Numbered from the stretch's first letter, positions 43,167 to 55,666 are shown. The stretch: 64,000 bases of DNA from Paralvinella palmiformis (GCA_025642065.1 JAODUP010000659.1:220001-284000), one strand, 5' to 3'. Translations and numbers: made by a program. The notes: generated from the sequence alone by a model not told the origin.

Positions 43167-44889
43167 CAAAGACTATTTATAACAAGACGTGTTACTTCGC
43201 GTTTTAACATGGGGCGCCATTTTGAAATGTTTTTTTCGATATCATGTGTCCACAATTAAAGTATTACTTAATAAAATAGTATGTGATCATGTAACATATA
43301 GTACTAATATTGGAAATTCATTTCAACCATGTGCACATATGTACACGATCACATGTGGACAACCAGAGAGCTTTTGTTTATCTGAGAAATACCTCCGGTC
43401 CCTTGACACTACTACAAAAATATGACATTTAGTCCAGATCAGTGAACTCTTTAAAATTAGACAGAATATACCCACAGATGTAATAGACACATGCATTGAC
43501 TACTGTAACAGATAACACCAGTAAATCTGTAACCAAGAGATTGGCCTGTTTACATGGTATCTCATCATCATAGAACTCCAAAGACTGAAACAGAACAATA
43601 CCATGTAAAATAATTACTTGAACCAAGTGCATACACAATGTGTAAACACATGTTTTCCTTTTTTTTTCAATTTGGTTAAAGAATTTGATTTGATATGCAT
43701 TTAAGTTATGAAGAGAAGTATACCAATTAAAGCACATGAGCTGAACATTCAAGTACTAATTCAGGTGCTGGTAATCCTTTTTTGGTATTAAGATATGAAA
43801 TGGGCTGACAACATTTCATGGGTTTGATGCCTTGTTTCTTATTTAATTAATCTTTTAATACCAATTTTCACCATTAATATTTATAAATATTAATTACCAT
43901 CACAGCTGGCCCTGTCTCCTGTATAGGTCTCCTATTTGTTAATACCTTCCTCTTTGACTTCAGTGGATGCATGCGATGGATTTGGTACATCAAAAATAGT
44001 TGGAATAGCATTCTAGATAAGTTGTCTGGTTCATGAATTCTGTTTCAGTGAAATGCGTATAATAATTCTACAATTAGTATTCAAGTAATTTAAATCTTTC
44101 CTCATCATATATCTGAACGACAACAATTAATAACCCATCTTTTACTTCTGTCAATAGAAAAAATAACAAAATGAATGTTTCTACCACTAGTTGAGGTATT
44201 TAATAATTAATTTCATAACATTTAAATTATAAATAGAAGTCCATATATATCAATAAGTACCAATTGCCTATGTTTAAAAATAAATATGGATGCAGATGAT
44301 CATGTAAATACTCAGCTACTTATAATTATTATAATTAGAGAAAACTTATCTGTCTATAGTAATGTCATTTTAGAAGTCCAATTATATTATTAACAATAAT
44401 AAAGTAAAATATACCTCCCGCCCATAACATCTTCAGTGGCTCCAGTACATGTAACTGTAAGCTTATGTATATCTTACATACCCATTTTGTGATTAATAGG
44501 TTGATATTGTTCAATAAAATTTAATCAGATTTTGTCTGAAACAAATATAGATCTAGATAGATCCTGCTTGGGTCATGTTAAGTAAGGGCATGTCTACTTC
44601 AAATTGTGATGCTTATTTTTAAATATCCTTTATTTAAAAAAAGCCAGAACATATCAATTTTTTACACCAGCTTTCATTTCCTTTCGAGGATGTCCTTATT
44701 TGTGCATACTTTTCTGTTACTGCAGCCGAAAGCGGCGCAGAATGAACCAGTGCCATTAGGCGCCATGTTAACGAAGGGAGCTGCCGTGACAATCTACCTC
44801 CGGTCGCTAGGGTCCTGGCGCTCCATGAATTCAAAATGGCGCCCCATGTTAAAACGCGAAGTAACACGTCTTGTTATAAATAGTCTTTG
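43167..44889. mobile_element. DNA transposon, family T, with perfect 60-bp terminal inverted repeats
   Basis: The left end 43167-43226 (CAAAGACTATTTATAACAAG ... GGCGCCATTTTGAA) is identical to the reverse complement of 44830-44889 over all 60 bases. The element is 1723 bases long. A partial copy is at 7619-8768 and a diverged fragment at 54890-55270. The minus-strand frame at 43429-43752 ends VVNACVYYICGYILSNFKEF, which resembles the Y-I-x-G-Y region near the C terminus of THAP/P-element-type transposases, so the element may be an internal deletion derivative read from its right end. No clear target-site duplication was seen. The 94-codon frame at 44606-44890 runs into the terminal repeat. 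Confidence 0.85.
43440..43590 (-). pseudogene. Possible transposase C-terminal remnant in family T element
   Basis: The minus strand reads SLEFYDDEIPCKQANLLV then VVNACVYYICGYILSNFKEF. The closing block resembles Y-I-A-G-Y segments of THAP9/P-element-like proteins. Short and uncertain; no catalytic residues can be assigned. Confidence 0.35.
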
Positions 44890-45480
44890 ACTGAGTGTTG
44901 ATTCTATGACGTATGGGGTAAAATTAAAAAATCCCTGGTCACCACATGTCGAAGAATAAAATCCCATGACGCAATATTGTAAGCGTTGTGCGCATTAAAG
45001 ATCTCCCCATCACTTTAGCTTTAATAACGTCATACCTCTGGTATGGCATTATTAGCAGAAAATGGGTCATGATAAACGCCAAATATTTATCTTCGGATAG
45101 TTTCCTTATCTAAAATAATGACAAAATCTATTGCTGTAGCCATTTCAAATATCATATTTATAAACATTTATTGAAGATAAGAACCATGGTTGAAGGATGG
45201 GAGAGATTTTGGTGGGCTGACGATCTTTGCTGGTAAACCTCCATTTTGCATTATGATGGTCACATGACTGAAATACTCTCTCTTGATTGGCCAGTTATCT
45301 TTGTTTACAGTAAATAAAAGCACATGGTCTTGTTTATATGGTGGATTTCGCTGTCCCTCTCCAGTTTTTTGGCATTTTATGTTAATATTATGATATAAAT
45401 ATGGAATTTATAATCATATTAACTGTAATCATACTTTACTGAAGGAATTATAGGCAGTTTTTGGTAATTTAATAGCTGTG
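44890..45480. other. Flank of family T element, no gene
   Basis: Sequence at about 44911-44966 (GTAAAATTAAAAAATCCCTG, then CCACATG) resembles the left flank of the element at about 43113-43162 in the same orientation. Otherwise unassigned. Confidence 0.45.
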
Positions 45481-45488
45481 TTTCTACC

Positions 45489-45708
45489 TTGATCCTCTGT
45501 CCATCCACTGCTGAGTGTGAGAGGCAGTTCTCTATGAATAGCATTAAAACTTTGTTGAGGAACTCCCATGGCCAGGAAAATCTACATGATTTGATGCTTA
45601 TTGCATGTGATGCCCAGCTATCCAAAGAATTTCTTCCAGGCCTATTGATAAGTGGCTGGTATATGGTAATGGTGGTCTTCGCCTGAACAGGCACAAGAAC
45701 AAAATTCC
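45489..45708 (+). pseudogene. hAT-type dimerisation domain fragment
   Basis: The plus strand reads ILCPSTAECERQFSMNSIKT then LLRNSHGQENLHDLMLI. This is the conserved start of the hAT C-terminal dimerisation domain (P-S-T-A-x-C-E-R-x-F-S...I-K-T...R-N). A frameshift near 45650 continues as IDKWLVYGNGGLRLNR. No upstream zinc finger or DDE region was found. It may come from a hAT transposon or a domesticated relative; it is broken here. Confidence 0.75.
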
Positions 45709-45729
45709 TCAAGAAAATTAAAACATCAA

Positions 45730-47411
45730 AATGTTCTGTTGCTGACTTTGACTATAAGTTAGCTGTAAATATGTGGAAGAAGAAGAAAGTCCATAGAATA
45801 TATAAAAACGAGTCTCATCAATAACATTTGAAGCATTTCTGTAGTCTTGTTTTTTCATGTTACAGATATAAGTGATATGCATACATTTAATTATACTTAC
45901 ACTGTAAAACCATGTGTATAAATACTTAATATAAATAGGATGCAAATGTCATCATTTTCAGTTCAAATATTCCTGGGCGTACGTGTTTGTACCCCAAATG
46001 GTTTTCATACCAAGTGACCATGTTGTATTAAAATCTCCCACATTTCTAAAACCTAAAGGGGAGCTCCCCCACACAGGCTAGATCCTAGAAGCAACACTGG
46101 ATAAGTTGCACATCAGCATTGTTAGCTGCCAGCATGTTCCTCTAAAAAGATCTAGATCCAATATAAGTAACACATACACTGATACAGGATCAGGATACTG
46201 TCTCGGTGTGAGTTGCTCAAGACAAGTCTGCTGGATTGTCATTATCAGCAAAATGTCAGTTTAATTCTATATTTTAAATATATGTTACATCTTTGTTAAT
46301 AAAACATAAGCTTAATTAATTAGTTTATATTAAAGAGAATACATTTGGGATAGTCCAGTCACTTACAAGCAACCAGTAACAACTACAACAGAGATTATTG
46401 ATAGACATGTATACTATATAGAGTAGATATTGCAGTTTTCGGACACTTAACACATAATTAACCACAAAATTTTATGTTTTCCTTTTTAGAAAAGTAGAAT
46501 CTATTTGAAAACATTTATCCAACTTCAAGCTTCCCATAAATGTGCATTTCGTTCTTAATTATATATTTTTTACCACCTTGAATTTTCACCAGACACCTCA
46601 GGCACTTCAATATTTTTTTAATAAATTGCAAATTCGAGAAAACAACCAGAGGAAATATTAATAAATGTTATATACTATTTAAATAAAATACAAGGACATT
46701 AAGTCCCCACAACTAGAATGACAATATTCACAATTTAGTACATGCTCATCTTTCTGATGATAGTTTTTGGGTTTTCTGAATATAATAAAGTGAATTTGTT
46801 AATTATAAAAATATTATCTTGTGTCTGTGCATGCAATTTATTGTGTTATTCATTATTTCTTTAATTAATTTCATGTCATTGAACTCTATTAAACTTTATT
46901 GTATTTATTGTAAAGCTAATATTTCAGTTTAATGTGGTGTTCGAATACTGACAGGTACGTTTAATTCACATTGCAGTATTCGGACACTTTCAACGAATCA
47001 TATTGCATTTCTGATTATATTCAAAATGGGAGCATTTAAATACAATAATATTGTTTTTCAACATTAATAATGAATATATGAACAAAAACAAATTAATTAG
47101 GTGTGTTTTCACTGTTGTCTTTTGAAGCCAAACTTAATCGTGATTTCCGCCATTATTTTTTAATTTAATGCTCTAATTAGTGACGTGACCACAAAGTGTA
47201 AAGTTCACAGGCCTCCAAGGTCGGCGGCTTAACGGGTGACAGTATCGGCCCATGATCTTTAGGTGTTCGGATTGATCATGTGTATTCTGTTTTTGTAACA
47301 ACACGTAACTTTATTCATCCATTGCGGAGGCATGACTACAGAAATAACTACACAATGATTATAATTCGTATATAGGTTGCTGATATTATCCAACCCGACT
47401 ATTTGCCACAC
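45730..47411. other. AT-rich intergenic stretch
   Basis: Two short direct repeats, TTGCAGTTTTCGGACACTT (about 46431) and TTGCAGTATTCGGACACTT (about 46973), are 540 bases apart. No coding sequence recognised. Confidence 0.45.
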
Positions 47412-47510
47412 TAACAAGTCTCAGTCACTGTATGTTTAACACTTTAACAAGTCTCAGTCACTGTATGTTTAACACTTTAACAAGTCTCAGTCACTGTATG
47501 TTTAACAATT
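47412..47510. repeat. 33-bp tandem triplication
   Basis: Three head-to-tail copies of a unit beginning TAACAAGTCTCAGTCACTGT, at 47412, 47445 and 47478. The copies are nearly identical. Confidence 0.95.
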
Positions 47511-48560
47511 TAGTGGACAATTTCATATTAAGTTGTTACACGTTCAAAGTCTAAGATGTAATCATCACTAAAATGGATATTTTTGTACATCCAGTGAGTA
47601 GCGTGTTATCGGACTGTTGTTAAGTAATAATTTATGTGTAATGTAGTCAGGGTCAGACTGTCACTGGTACCAAGGCCGTCTAGGAATGGCCAGCACATGG
47701 TGATTTATTACCTAGAAGTGTCAAATGATCCGGATCAAAATTAATTTGTTTGATGCACAGGAATCCATAAACTGTTAGAAGCAGATGTTATTTTTGGTCT
47801 ATCTAAGACGTGTCATTACTATGGAAATCTGTAAGCATGTGTAATTGAACAGGATGATAAATGAGGCCACGCAAAGAATTTCTTCCAAAGCTGGCACATG
47901 GGAACTACTTCAAACGGTATTACGGAAACGAATGCACAGCAGCAGACAACCTGAAGTGGTCGTTGTTACCTATCGTCACACAATGGGTGAAAACGACCTG
48001 GGATTAAATTGACCTCGGCATTATTACCCAATTGTTCAGGAAGTGCTCTTTTTGGGTTTTGAATATATTTGCAGATTTTAGTACATCTTATACACAGGTT
48101 CAACTTTAGGAGGGTTTATTGGCCCTAAAACCCGGTGAGGCCTATACACGAGTATATACGGTACATGTTATCTTGCAAATATTTGTGATGGGTCAAATGT
48201 TTTGGTGGCTGTAAGGTATTTATAATACTAACCAGCATCATCTTGATTATGATTGTAACCATCTCCAATTGATGTCCAAGTGGTTAAAACAGTAACTGAA
48301 TAATCTATCCCTAGAGACATTTTGATACTTAAATTTAGAATTATTATTTTATTATTTGTGTTTTATTTGCTATGTCTTTTATTGAGTGTCTAATCTATCT
48401 TGCCAACAAATATTTAAAAGTATCAATATATATTCCCCAAAGACTAATACCTAAACAAAATAGCTAGTTTATAACCATGAGAGTAATTTACTCTAACAAA
48501 ACTATTTTGGCAATATGGCCCATAATAATTAATATATATAAAAGTGTCCCATACATTATG
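47511..48560. other. Intergenic stretch
   Basis: A 48-codon plus-strand frame at 47862-48005 (begins MRPRKEFLPKLAHGNYFKRY) is less AT-rich than its surroundings but is not recognised. Nothing else seen. Confidence 0.4.
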
Positions 48561-48567
48561 GGACAGG

Positions 48568-48720
48568 GACACTATAAAAGTGTAGTGGTTAGAGCAAAGC
48601 ACTGCAAAACTTCAGGTTATGAGTTCAAATGGCTCATAGCTAGAAAGTCACTCTCTCGGTCTTTGACCCTATATCCCAGATATGGACCAGAGCTAAGGCT
48701 AAATAAATGAACCAACCAAC
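48568..48720 (+). mobile_element. tRNA-related SINE remnant
   Basis: A-box-like GTGTAGTGGTTAGAGCAAAG and B-box-like TTATGAGTTCAAATGGC are spaced as in a tRNA, followed by a tail ending AAATAAATGAACCAACCAAC. It differs from SINE families 1 and 2. Confidence 0.6.
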
Positions 48721-48747
48721 ATTATACGGAATTCTATAATTACTGTA

Positions 48748-48850
48748 AACCTTGAGGTTTGGGTTCAAATCCCAGTGGTACTGATATTTGTGGGATATTT
48801 TATCAGACAATCATCCATCAGTGCTGAAACTAAACAAACTACTCACTCAC
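48748..48850 (+). mobile_element. Second tRNA-related fragment (B-box half only)
   Basis: GAGGTTTGGGTTCAAATCCC is a good B box but no A box precedes it at the right distance. It ends in CAAACTACTCACTCACTT. Probably a truncated SINE. Confidence 0.45.
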
Positions 48851-49730
48851 TTATTAATATTATATGTTTTGGATTGTTTCTTATTAAATGTTAAATGTCT
48901 GAAAACTGACCGGGTTACTCAGCTGTCGTATGTTTACCAGTGTGTGTCATAGTTTATAGGTCATTACAAAACTACTACTAGCTAAAATGTCATATTGTAA
49001 CTGTAGCATGATATACTTGTAGACTGCCAGATCCCAACTTAAAATGTTCCATGAATATTTTCTGTTAGACCCCAGAACGTATGTCAGATATATTTATTAT
49101 GTTAGTATTTGTTTAATATACAGCATGGCTCAAAGTGTACATTATACATTTGTTGTTAGTGTTCTTCTAACTGACATAATCTAAAAACCTGGTTAGTCCA
49201 GTGAGATGTTGATCAGCATAATTTATAATATTTCTACCTTATTGATCTAACACAGCAGCATAACCAGGGCTTAGATTTGTTCCGAATCCTACACGTCTCC
49301 TCATTCTTTAGATTTATGTTTATGGATTAGACTTGAACACATCTAACAATTAAAAAACCTCTAGACCCATGACTACTAACTATAGCCCTAAAACTAACCA
49401 CACAGTTGAACCGTAGGCCACAATATGCGCATCCACACATTATACACTATAAAGTGCAATACACACTGGGAACCAGCATAAAGCATGAGGTTATATAATC
49501 ATTATAGAAGTGCACACAAATTGATGTTAGATATATGATACAGATTATACACTACAATGTGTTATTGCAAGCAAAAATATTTTATTCAGTAAAGGGTGAC
49601 ATACACAGATTTCATTCATAAAGGATGGATAATCTGCCATAAGTTTAACCTTAAAGCCTAAATCTTCTTTATTTATCATACAAGTATATTATATATTTTA
49701 TTCCAGTTTTTTAAAAGGAAGAAATGTAAT
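48851..49730. other. AT-rich intergenic stretch
   Basis: No coding sequence or repeat boundary recognised. Confidence 0.45.
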
Positions 49731-50416
49731 TTGTAATCCGTTAATCTAGACATCATTTATCCGACTAATCCACCATCCGACACAATGTTGTCTGTGACGG
49801 ATTTAGCTCCATTATAAATGACTCTTTATTCCAACAAAATAGTATTCTGACACTTCATTTCGCCAACAGAATGTGACATTTCAATGTAAAATTACCTTGA
49901 TAATCCGACAACACAGAAATGTTACAAAATATTTCCGCTGGTTCATTCATGCAAAACACACCAACATGTCAGTAATGGTTCATTAATCCATCCACTCACG
50001 ATAATTGCTATATGTATATCGTAACCAGTTACAATCATCATCCTCGACCATACACACTGAAACATGATGCTTCCATTGCCTGTGGCTATCTAATAGCCAA
50101 TCATAACAATTCATGGCTAATTACAAACACAAATGTGTGATCTTTCCAATGAGCAGATCATGAGTTAATCTGATGGACAAAGTGACACAAGTATTTCTTT
50201 ATAATGTCTGTAAATAACAAACATCAAAATGATCAGTGGCTTCAATGCCATTCTGTACCTTGTGCATGGTTATTGAATATTAGTTTAAATAAGGAGGTAT
50301 ATCTTTATGATTTAAAAATGTGTGATGCAGACTACCGGTATGTCACAGACTCGATATTCCGACATTCTCGTTTTATCACATGACAAACCTTGTCGGATTA
50401 ACGGATTCTGACTGTA
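49731..50416. mobile_element. pogo/Tigger-like MITE, degraded
   Basis: The right end reads CCTTGTCGGATTAACGGATTCTGACTG followed by TA (seen 50389-50417). The left end carries ATCCGTTAATC and several CCGACTAATCC-type subterminal motifs; it has lost the outer bases. CAGT-type ends, TA next to the end and repeated TCCGAC blocks fit the pogo/Tigger branch of Tc1/mariner. It lies just upstream of the mu transferase gene. Confidence 0.5.
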
Positions 50417-50564
50417 TTACAAATTCAGTTATTCTTCCAGTTTTAAAAATAGTGATGTCATATATAATTCAATATTTCTTATTTTTACTAGCTGCCTATG
50501 TTTATCTTTATGTAGTGTACAATAAGAATTAAGTTGTCACGCCATTTCTGACAGAAACGAAACC

Positions 50565-51499
50565 ATGCAACCTGTGCTTGGGTATTGGAAAATCCGTGGG
50601 GTGAGTTTTGTGTAAGATGTCAAAAATTAAAATATTTAAACAATGTAGCTTACAGATATAATACATTTTAAAAATGCTACTGCATAATTACAGTTTTACA
50701 CAATTATTTGAAATAATTTACTTTTCATTTTGCCTTGTTTTATTTAATATGTTCATAGCTTGCCCAGCCAATTCGTCTGCTATTGGAGTACCGTAGTATA
50801 GATTTTGTGGATAAATATTATGAAGTTGGAGATGGTAAGTTCAGTATTGATTTGAAAAGTAATAAACAATAAATGAACAAATAGATTATCAGTGTACTGT
50901 CTATTACTAATTTTTATGAACCTAAAATTAGATGATTTTACTGATAAGTTTCACCCAACTGATTACAGCTCCTGATTACAGTCGTGAAGTATGGTTTAGG
51001 GAGAAGTACTCGCTAGGTTTGGACTTCCCAAATGTATGTAAAACACCTGCCAGATATTTTTCATATAGCTTTCATTGTATCTAAACTTTTATTAATATCC
51101 TTGTTTCATGTGTAATTGTAATGTGATGTATATTAAGACATACTATATAATGTTTCACTTAATTACTTTATTGCTGTGTCTGAGCAATAGACTAGTAGTA
51201 GTCAGCATTTGTGTGTATTCATGATATTTAAAATTATATCTTTAAAAGAATGTGATATTTTCAGCTGCCTTATTACATTGATGGTGATATACGACTTTCC
51301 CAAAGTAATACAATTTTAAGATATTTAGCCAGAAAGTATAATTTAGGTTTGTAATCATCTCTGTCTTGTTTTAATGTACACCCTTTTATTGTTATTAATT
51401 CAATAATTCATACATTGAAATTTTTCAGTTAGCAAATATAAATCTTAAACAAAAGGTCTATATTGTGTTAATGTTTTGCCAGTTTCTTGTATGAATAAT

Positions 51500-51539
<40 letters not shown>

Positions 51540-52850
51540 GGGATCCTTTAAATGAGTGTTCATTTAATATTTGTTTTTCTTTTGTATCCTATTTGTATAA
51601 AGTGTATAATATTAAATTGTTAATATGTGGCATATGTATAATAGATGGTACAACAGAAGCAGAAAAAATCCGTGTTGATTTAGCAGCTGATGAACTAATG
51701 GACCTGAGAAATAATTTAGTCAATCTGTGCTATAACAAACATTTTGTAAGTGTTCAGATAATTTGGTACTTAAATCCTGAAAATATTTAATAAAATTACA
51801 AAATAATATTTAATTTTAAAGCTTTCATCTATGATTACTTTTATCATACAGTTAAAGTTATTGTATATTATTTATCAAAAAACAATTATATTTTTGTAAA
51901 GGAATCCCTGTTGCCTCAGTATGTTAAGGATGTTGATGACAAGTTGAAACTTTTTGATAACTTTCTAGGAGACAGAGATTGGCTTGCTGGAGAAACGGTA
52001 ATAGTCATATATATTAAACTACTTTGTCATTTTTATTATAATTACTAATTAATCCATGTTTTAAAATATGTTGATCAAATGATATATTTTTTTCATTTTT
52101 TTAGCTTCTGCTTACCACCTTTATATAAGATTTTATTCTGAATGTTTTGCAAGTCAGGATAAACTAAAATCATTTAGGTTTTAATTTCAGGAAATTTTTA
52201 ATTGCCAGTGATCATTTGGGAAGGTGATGTTATGGGTGAATTACCTTGCTTCACCAGTGTTTTCAGAAAATTTGATATTTAGAATAGTTCTTGTCATGAA
52301 AGAAGTGTGATTTTAATTGAAACGAACCTTCACATTCTTGCCATAGTAAATTTGGATCTTTGGAAAACTGTCATTTCCATTTTTCTATGATTGGCCTGAA
52401 TAGATCTTTTCCCCAGTCATCTCATAGTTCTTGATATTTAGAAGAAAAGTTTCAAATCTTAACCGATGTTGAGTAAAGAAATTAGAAGTGAAAGTTAATT
52501 TTCATGATATTTATTTCTTCGTATTAGTTCTATATAATTATTTGTTTCAGATCACATCTGTGGACTTTGTAATGTATGAATTGTTGGATCAACATAGAAT
52601 CATGATACCAGATTGTCTGAAAGAATGTTCAAAATTACAGAGATTTATTGAAAGGTTTGAAGTAAGTCCGATTAAAATTCCCAAATGTTCATAATTCAGT
52701 GACTAAATTAGTCAAAGCCTATATCGTGGATGATGTATATTAAAGTCTGTCTTTCATTTGATACAGGCCCTACCAGTGATGAAAGTATACATGCATTCTG
52801 ACAAATTTATGAAGAGACCTTTGAATAACAAGATGGCATCCTTCAAGTGA
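50565..52850 (+). CDS. GSTM: Mu-class glutathione S-transferase, complete, eight exons
   Basis: Exons 50565-50600, 50759-50834, 50969-51033, 51265-51346, 51645-51745, 51902-51997, 52551-52661 and 52767-52850 (TGA) join in phase to 216 codons; family members are about 218. It follows the mu class throughout: [12 protein letters not shown] with the catalytic Tyr at position 7, [36 protein letters not shown], the SNAIL-type glutathione-binding block [52 protein letters not shown], and C-terminal [13 protein letters not shown]. The enzyme conjugates glutathione to electrophiles as a cytosolic dimer. All introns are GT/AG. The eight-exon layout, with a 12-codon first exon, is what is known for vertebrate mu genes. 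Intron 4 holds an (AT)n tract. The start is the only ATG in frame before exon 1. An ATTAAA at about 53020 may serve as polyadenylation signal. Confidence 0.93.
51504..51537. repeat. (AT)n microsatellite in intron 4 of the mu transferase
   Basis: AT units followed by GGGGGGATCC. A frame that reads through it into exon 5 is an artefact of the open intron. Confidence 0.9.
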
Positions 52851-53067
52851 AATTAGTGACTTAAGCAACTGAATGTGCTGAATATTTTGCTGCATGCGTA
52901 TCTTCTCTCAGTTTATCTGATTTATTTAGCATAATACCATTATGCAAGTTTTTTTTGTTACCATTCACAAGTGGTAATTATTAATTGTATGCTTTCAGCT
53001 TGTCAAGAGGGAAAAAACAAATTAAATAAGTTTAGATTATATTTTGGTTGCTGTTATTTAATTATGA

Positions 53068-53070
<3 letters not shown>

Positions 53071-53102
<32 letters not shown>
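53071..53102. repeat. (TA)n microsatellite at the edge of a MITE
   Basis: TA units end exactly where the MITE at 53103 starts; TA is the expected target of this element class. Confidence 0.9.
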
Positions 53103-53105
<3 letters not shown>

Positions 53106-53808
53106 TTGGACCCCTGTTATAACACGTTGTTGGAGTCCACAACCTGTTGACTGTATTATAGATTACATACAACTGTTTATTTCATAACTGTTCCCAGTAA
53201 TTGTTTAATTATTTCTTGACTTAAACATAAATGTTACCCTCAGCATTTTGTGGAAAATAAAATGTTTCTGCAAAATTGGGCAAAAAGTAACAGGATTGGT
53301 GATATTCATGTTTTACAGATGAAGGTAACAACTATATGAACCAATAAATGAACATTTATAGGTGCATGTGCACAAATAAATGTCCATGAAAATATAGTTG
53401 TTTTTGTATCTGCTTTTTGTAATGAAATGTCGAATGTTATTGAACAATTTTATAGAACATAATTTTATTGAACACACGTGTACATCTACAGTAAAAAGTC
53501 TTAGTTTTTTTCTGTTTCAAGTTGTCATGGGATTTTTTATTGGCCCATTGAAGTAAGCCATGCAGCTGGAGGATCTTGACAGGATCTATATCTTGGGATA
53601 TTATTGTTAATTCACAGCTAATACATATGTATTTTTTACATGTGAATTACGAACTCCGAAAACGCGTTCAAATTATTTCAAAATATTTTACTGGTTAATT
53701 GTGGATTTCATGCCATTTTGCATAAAATTGCTCTGTCATGGATTACACAGTTTGGGATACAAGTTGTGACCGTGTTATATCCAATTTTGTAGAATAACAG
53801 GGCCTGAC
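53103..53808. mobile_element. pogo/Tigger-like MITE
   Basis: The left end CAGTTGGACCCCTGTTATAA and the reverse complement of the right end (GTCAGGCCCTGTTATTCTAC) form a terminal inverted repeat, and both are followed inside by ATAACACG. TA lies at both outer edges (53101-53102 and 53809-53810). The 706-base interior is non-coding. It sits in the 3' flank of the mu transferase, and an AATAAA at 53256 lies within it. Confidence 0.7.
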
Positions 53809-53810
53809 TA

Positions 53811-54889
53811 TATATATATACATATATATTATGTTAAATATGCAATACTATATTTTACTAAAACATCTGGGTATGGTACTGTTGCTAATAAACATATTGT
53901 TCATATATTAGTGACATTGTCTATATAGGTCAGTGGTAAATTGTCTTGTGTGGTTTGGTTTGGAATCAGAAGATCCAGTATCCCATTTCATGCCAGCACA
54001 GTGTTTGTATGCTATTGTGGATACTGTCTCTATATAAATGTATCAATTTTATTTTGCTGTCAACCTTCTTGGTTGTTTGAAGATTTTGTATTTGGTCTGA
54101 GAAATAATTTGTTTTAAACATGTGAAAATTTAAAAAAAAGTCAAACAAGCCAAGTTTGTTTTCCCTCCATTTTGGCAAAAACTAGGTTAATGGTTATGAA
54201 GTAAAACTTACAGTAAATACAATCATTGCTATATATTTATGAGGTATATGCAGAAACAAATTTTTCATCATGTCAATTTATCATCAATTATCACACAAAA
54301 CAATCACATTTCATTACAAATCTTCCACCATATATTTATCATGACGTTTACCTTATATTAACTAAACAAATTCAGAAGTTCATTTAGGATCAACACCTCC
54401 ACAATATATAAACCAATATAGGCCTGTCCAGCTGAGAACAAAGAATACACCTGGAAACAATGCTTTTGTTTGCGTTAACATGTTAGAGATAGAGAAATTA
54501 GCAGTAAAATACTTTGTGATGAACATTGACAGTTGTTATGTTTACAATTTTTAGATCTATTGAATTTGCAAGTGATCTGTCAAAAGTGTCATTACACAGA
54601 TCTTAGTCGCGAATGGACAAAGTGATTTATTAAAAATGGGACTTATACAAACCAGAATGTGAATTTATTTCTGATCGGCTGTAACATAACCAGTTACCAT
54701 TTCAAATTAAGTGAACAGAACAATTTTTATTTCTCGGAACCATTCAAAATGAATAGTTGCGAGAAATATTCAGTGCATCCGTTGTTACACAAATAGTATA
54801 AATAATATCACGGTGCATGTTAAATTAAAATGTCCACAGCATATAGTTATACGTATCACATATGAAACACATATGGAAAACAAATAAAA
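53811..54889. other. AT-rich intergenic stretch
   Basis: No coding sequence recognised; the 70-codon minus frame at 53966-54178 has no domain. Confidence 0.45.
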
Positions 54890-55270
54890 CAAATCAAATT
54901 TTATAAACTTTTGTCTGAGACAAAGATAGATTTAAATAGATATTGGTGCTAGTATTTGGCTGATATTGTTAACCTCAACTATCAAGATATATCTTAGTGA
55001 TCACAGGTCATCACACTAATTCCATATACATGATCATTCAATTTTGATCAGACCCCTTATTTGCGGTAAGTTAGGGTCATCCTTTATATCTTTTATTTTT
55101 AAAAGCCAGATCATATCTCATTTTAAACCGAAAGCGGTACGGAATGAACCACTGTCATTAGACGCCACGTAAACAAAGGCAGCTGACCGTGACATGGCGC
55201 CTCCAGCCGCTGAGATTGCTGCGCTCCATGAATTCAAAATGGTGCCCCATGTTAAAACGTCAAGTAACAC
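54890..55270 (+). mobile_element. Family T element fragment, diverged
   Basis: Matches the right end of the elements at 7619-8768 and 43167-44889: TTTGTCTGAGACAAA, AAAGCCAGATCATATC, CCGAAAGCGG, GAATGAACCA, ATTCAAAATGGTGCCCCATG and GTAACACGTCTTG. More mutated than the other copies and lacks the final bases of the terminal repeat. Confidence 0.75.
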
Positions 55271-55666
55271 GTCTTGATCCACAACAAGAGTTGAATTGGT
55301 GTGTTTTTGTTTGTGTTGATAAGTCAACACACTAGCCCTAAATGCGAATATTTCCCTCTTCCTATTTACATAACGTCATTTAAAATAAAGTGATATATGT
55401 CGGTACACGGGAACCCGGTGGATGCACGGGCATCTGCCATATGTGGCCTATACAGGAATGTGCCGCCCTCGGTGAAACACCTACCATTTTAACAGTTTAG
55501 TAGTGTCTACAATACACAGTCATAAGAAGCTTTGAGCGGGCCTACGTAATTTCACTTATTCACGAATGCTTGAACTTTTGAAAGTCCAGTGATTTGCCCC
55601 CAAGATTACCCTATTATCGCTCATGCATACCCGTTTTATATTCAGTTTCTCCATCAAACTGCTGAT

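Noticed and set aside
51476..51790. 104-codon frame as a separate gene
   Set aside because: It is exon 5 of the mu transferase read together with intron sequence and an (AT)n tract.
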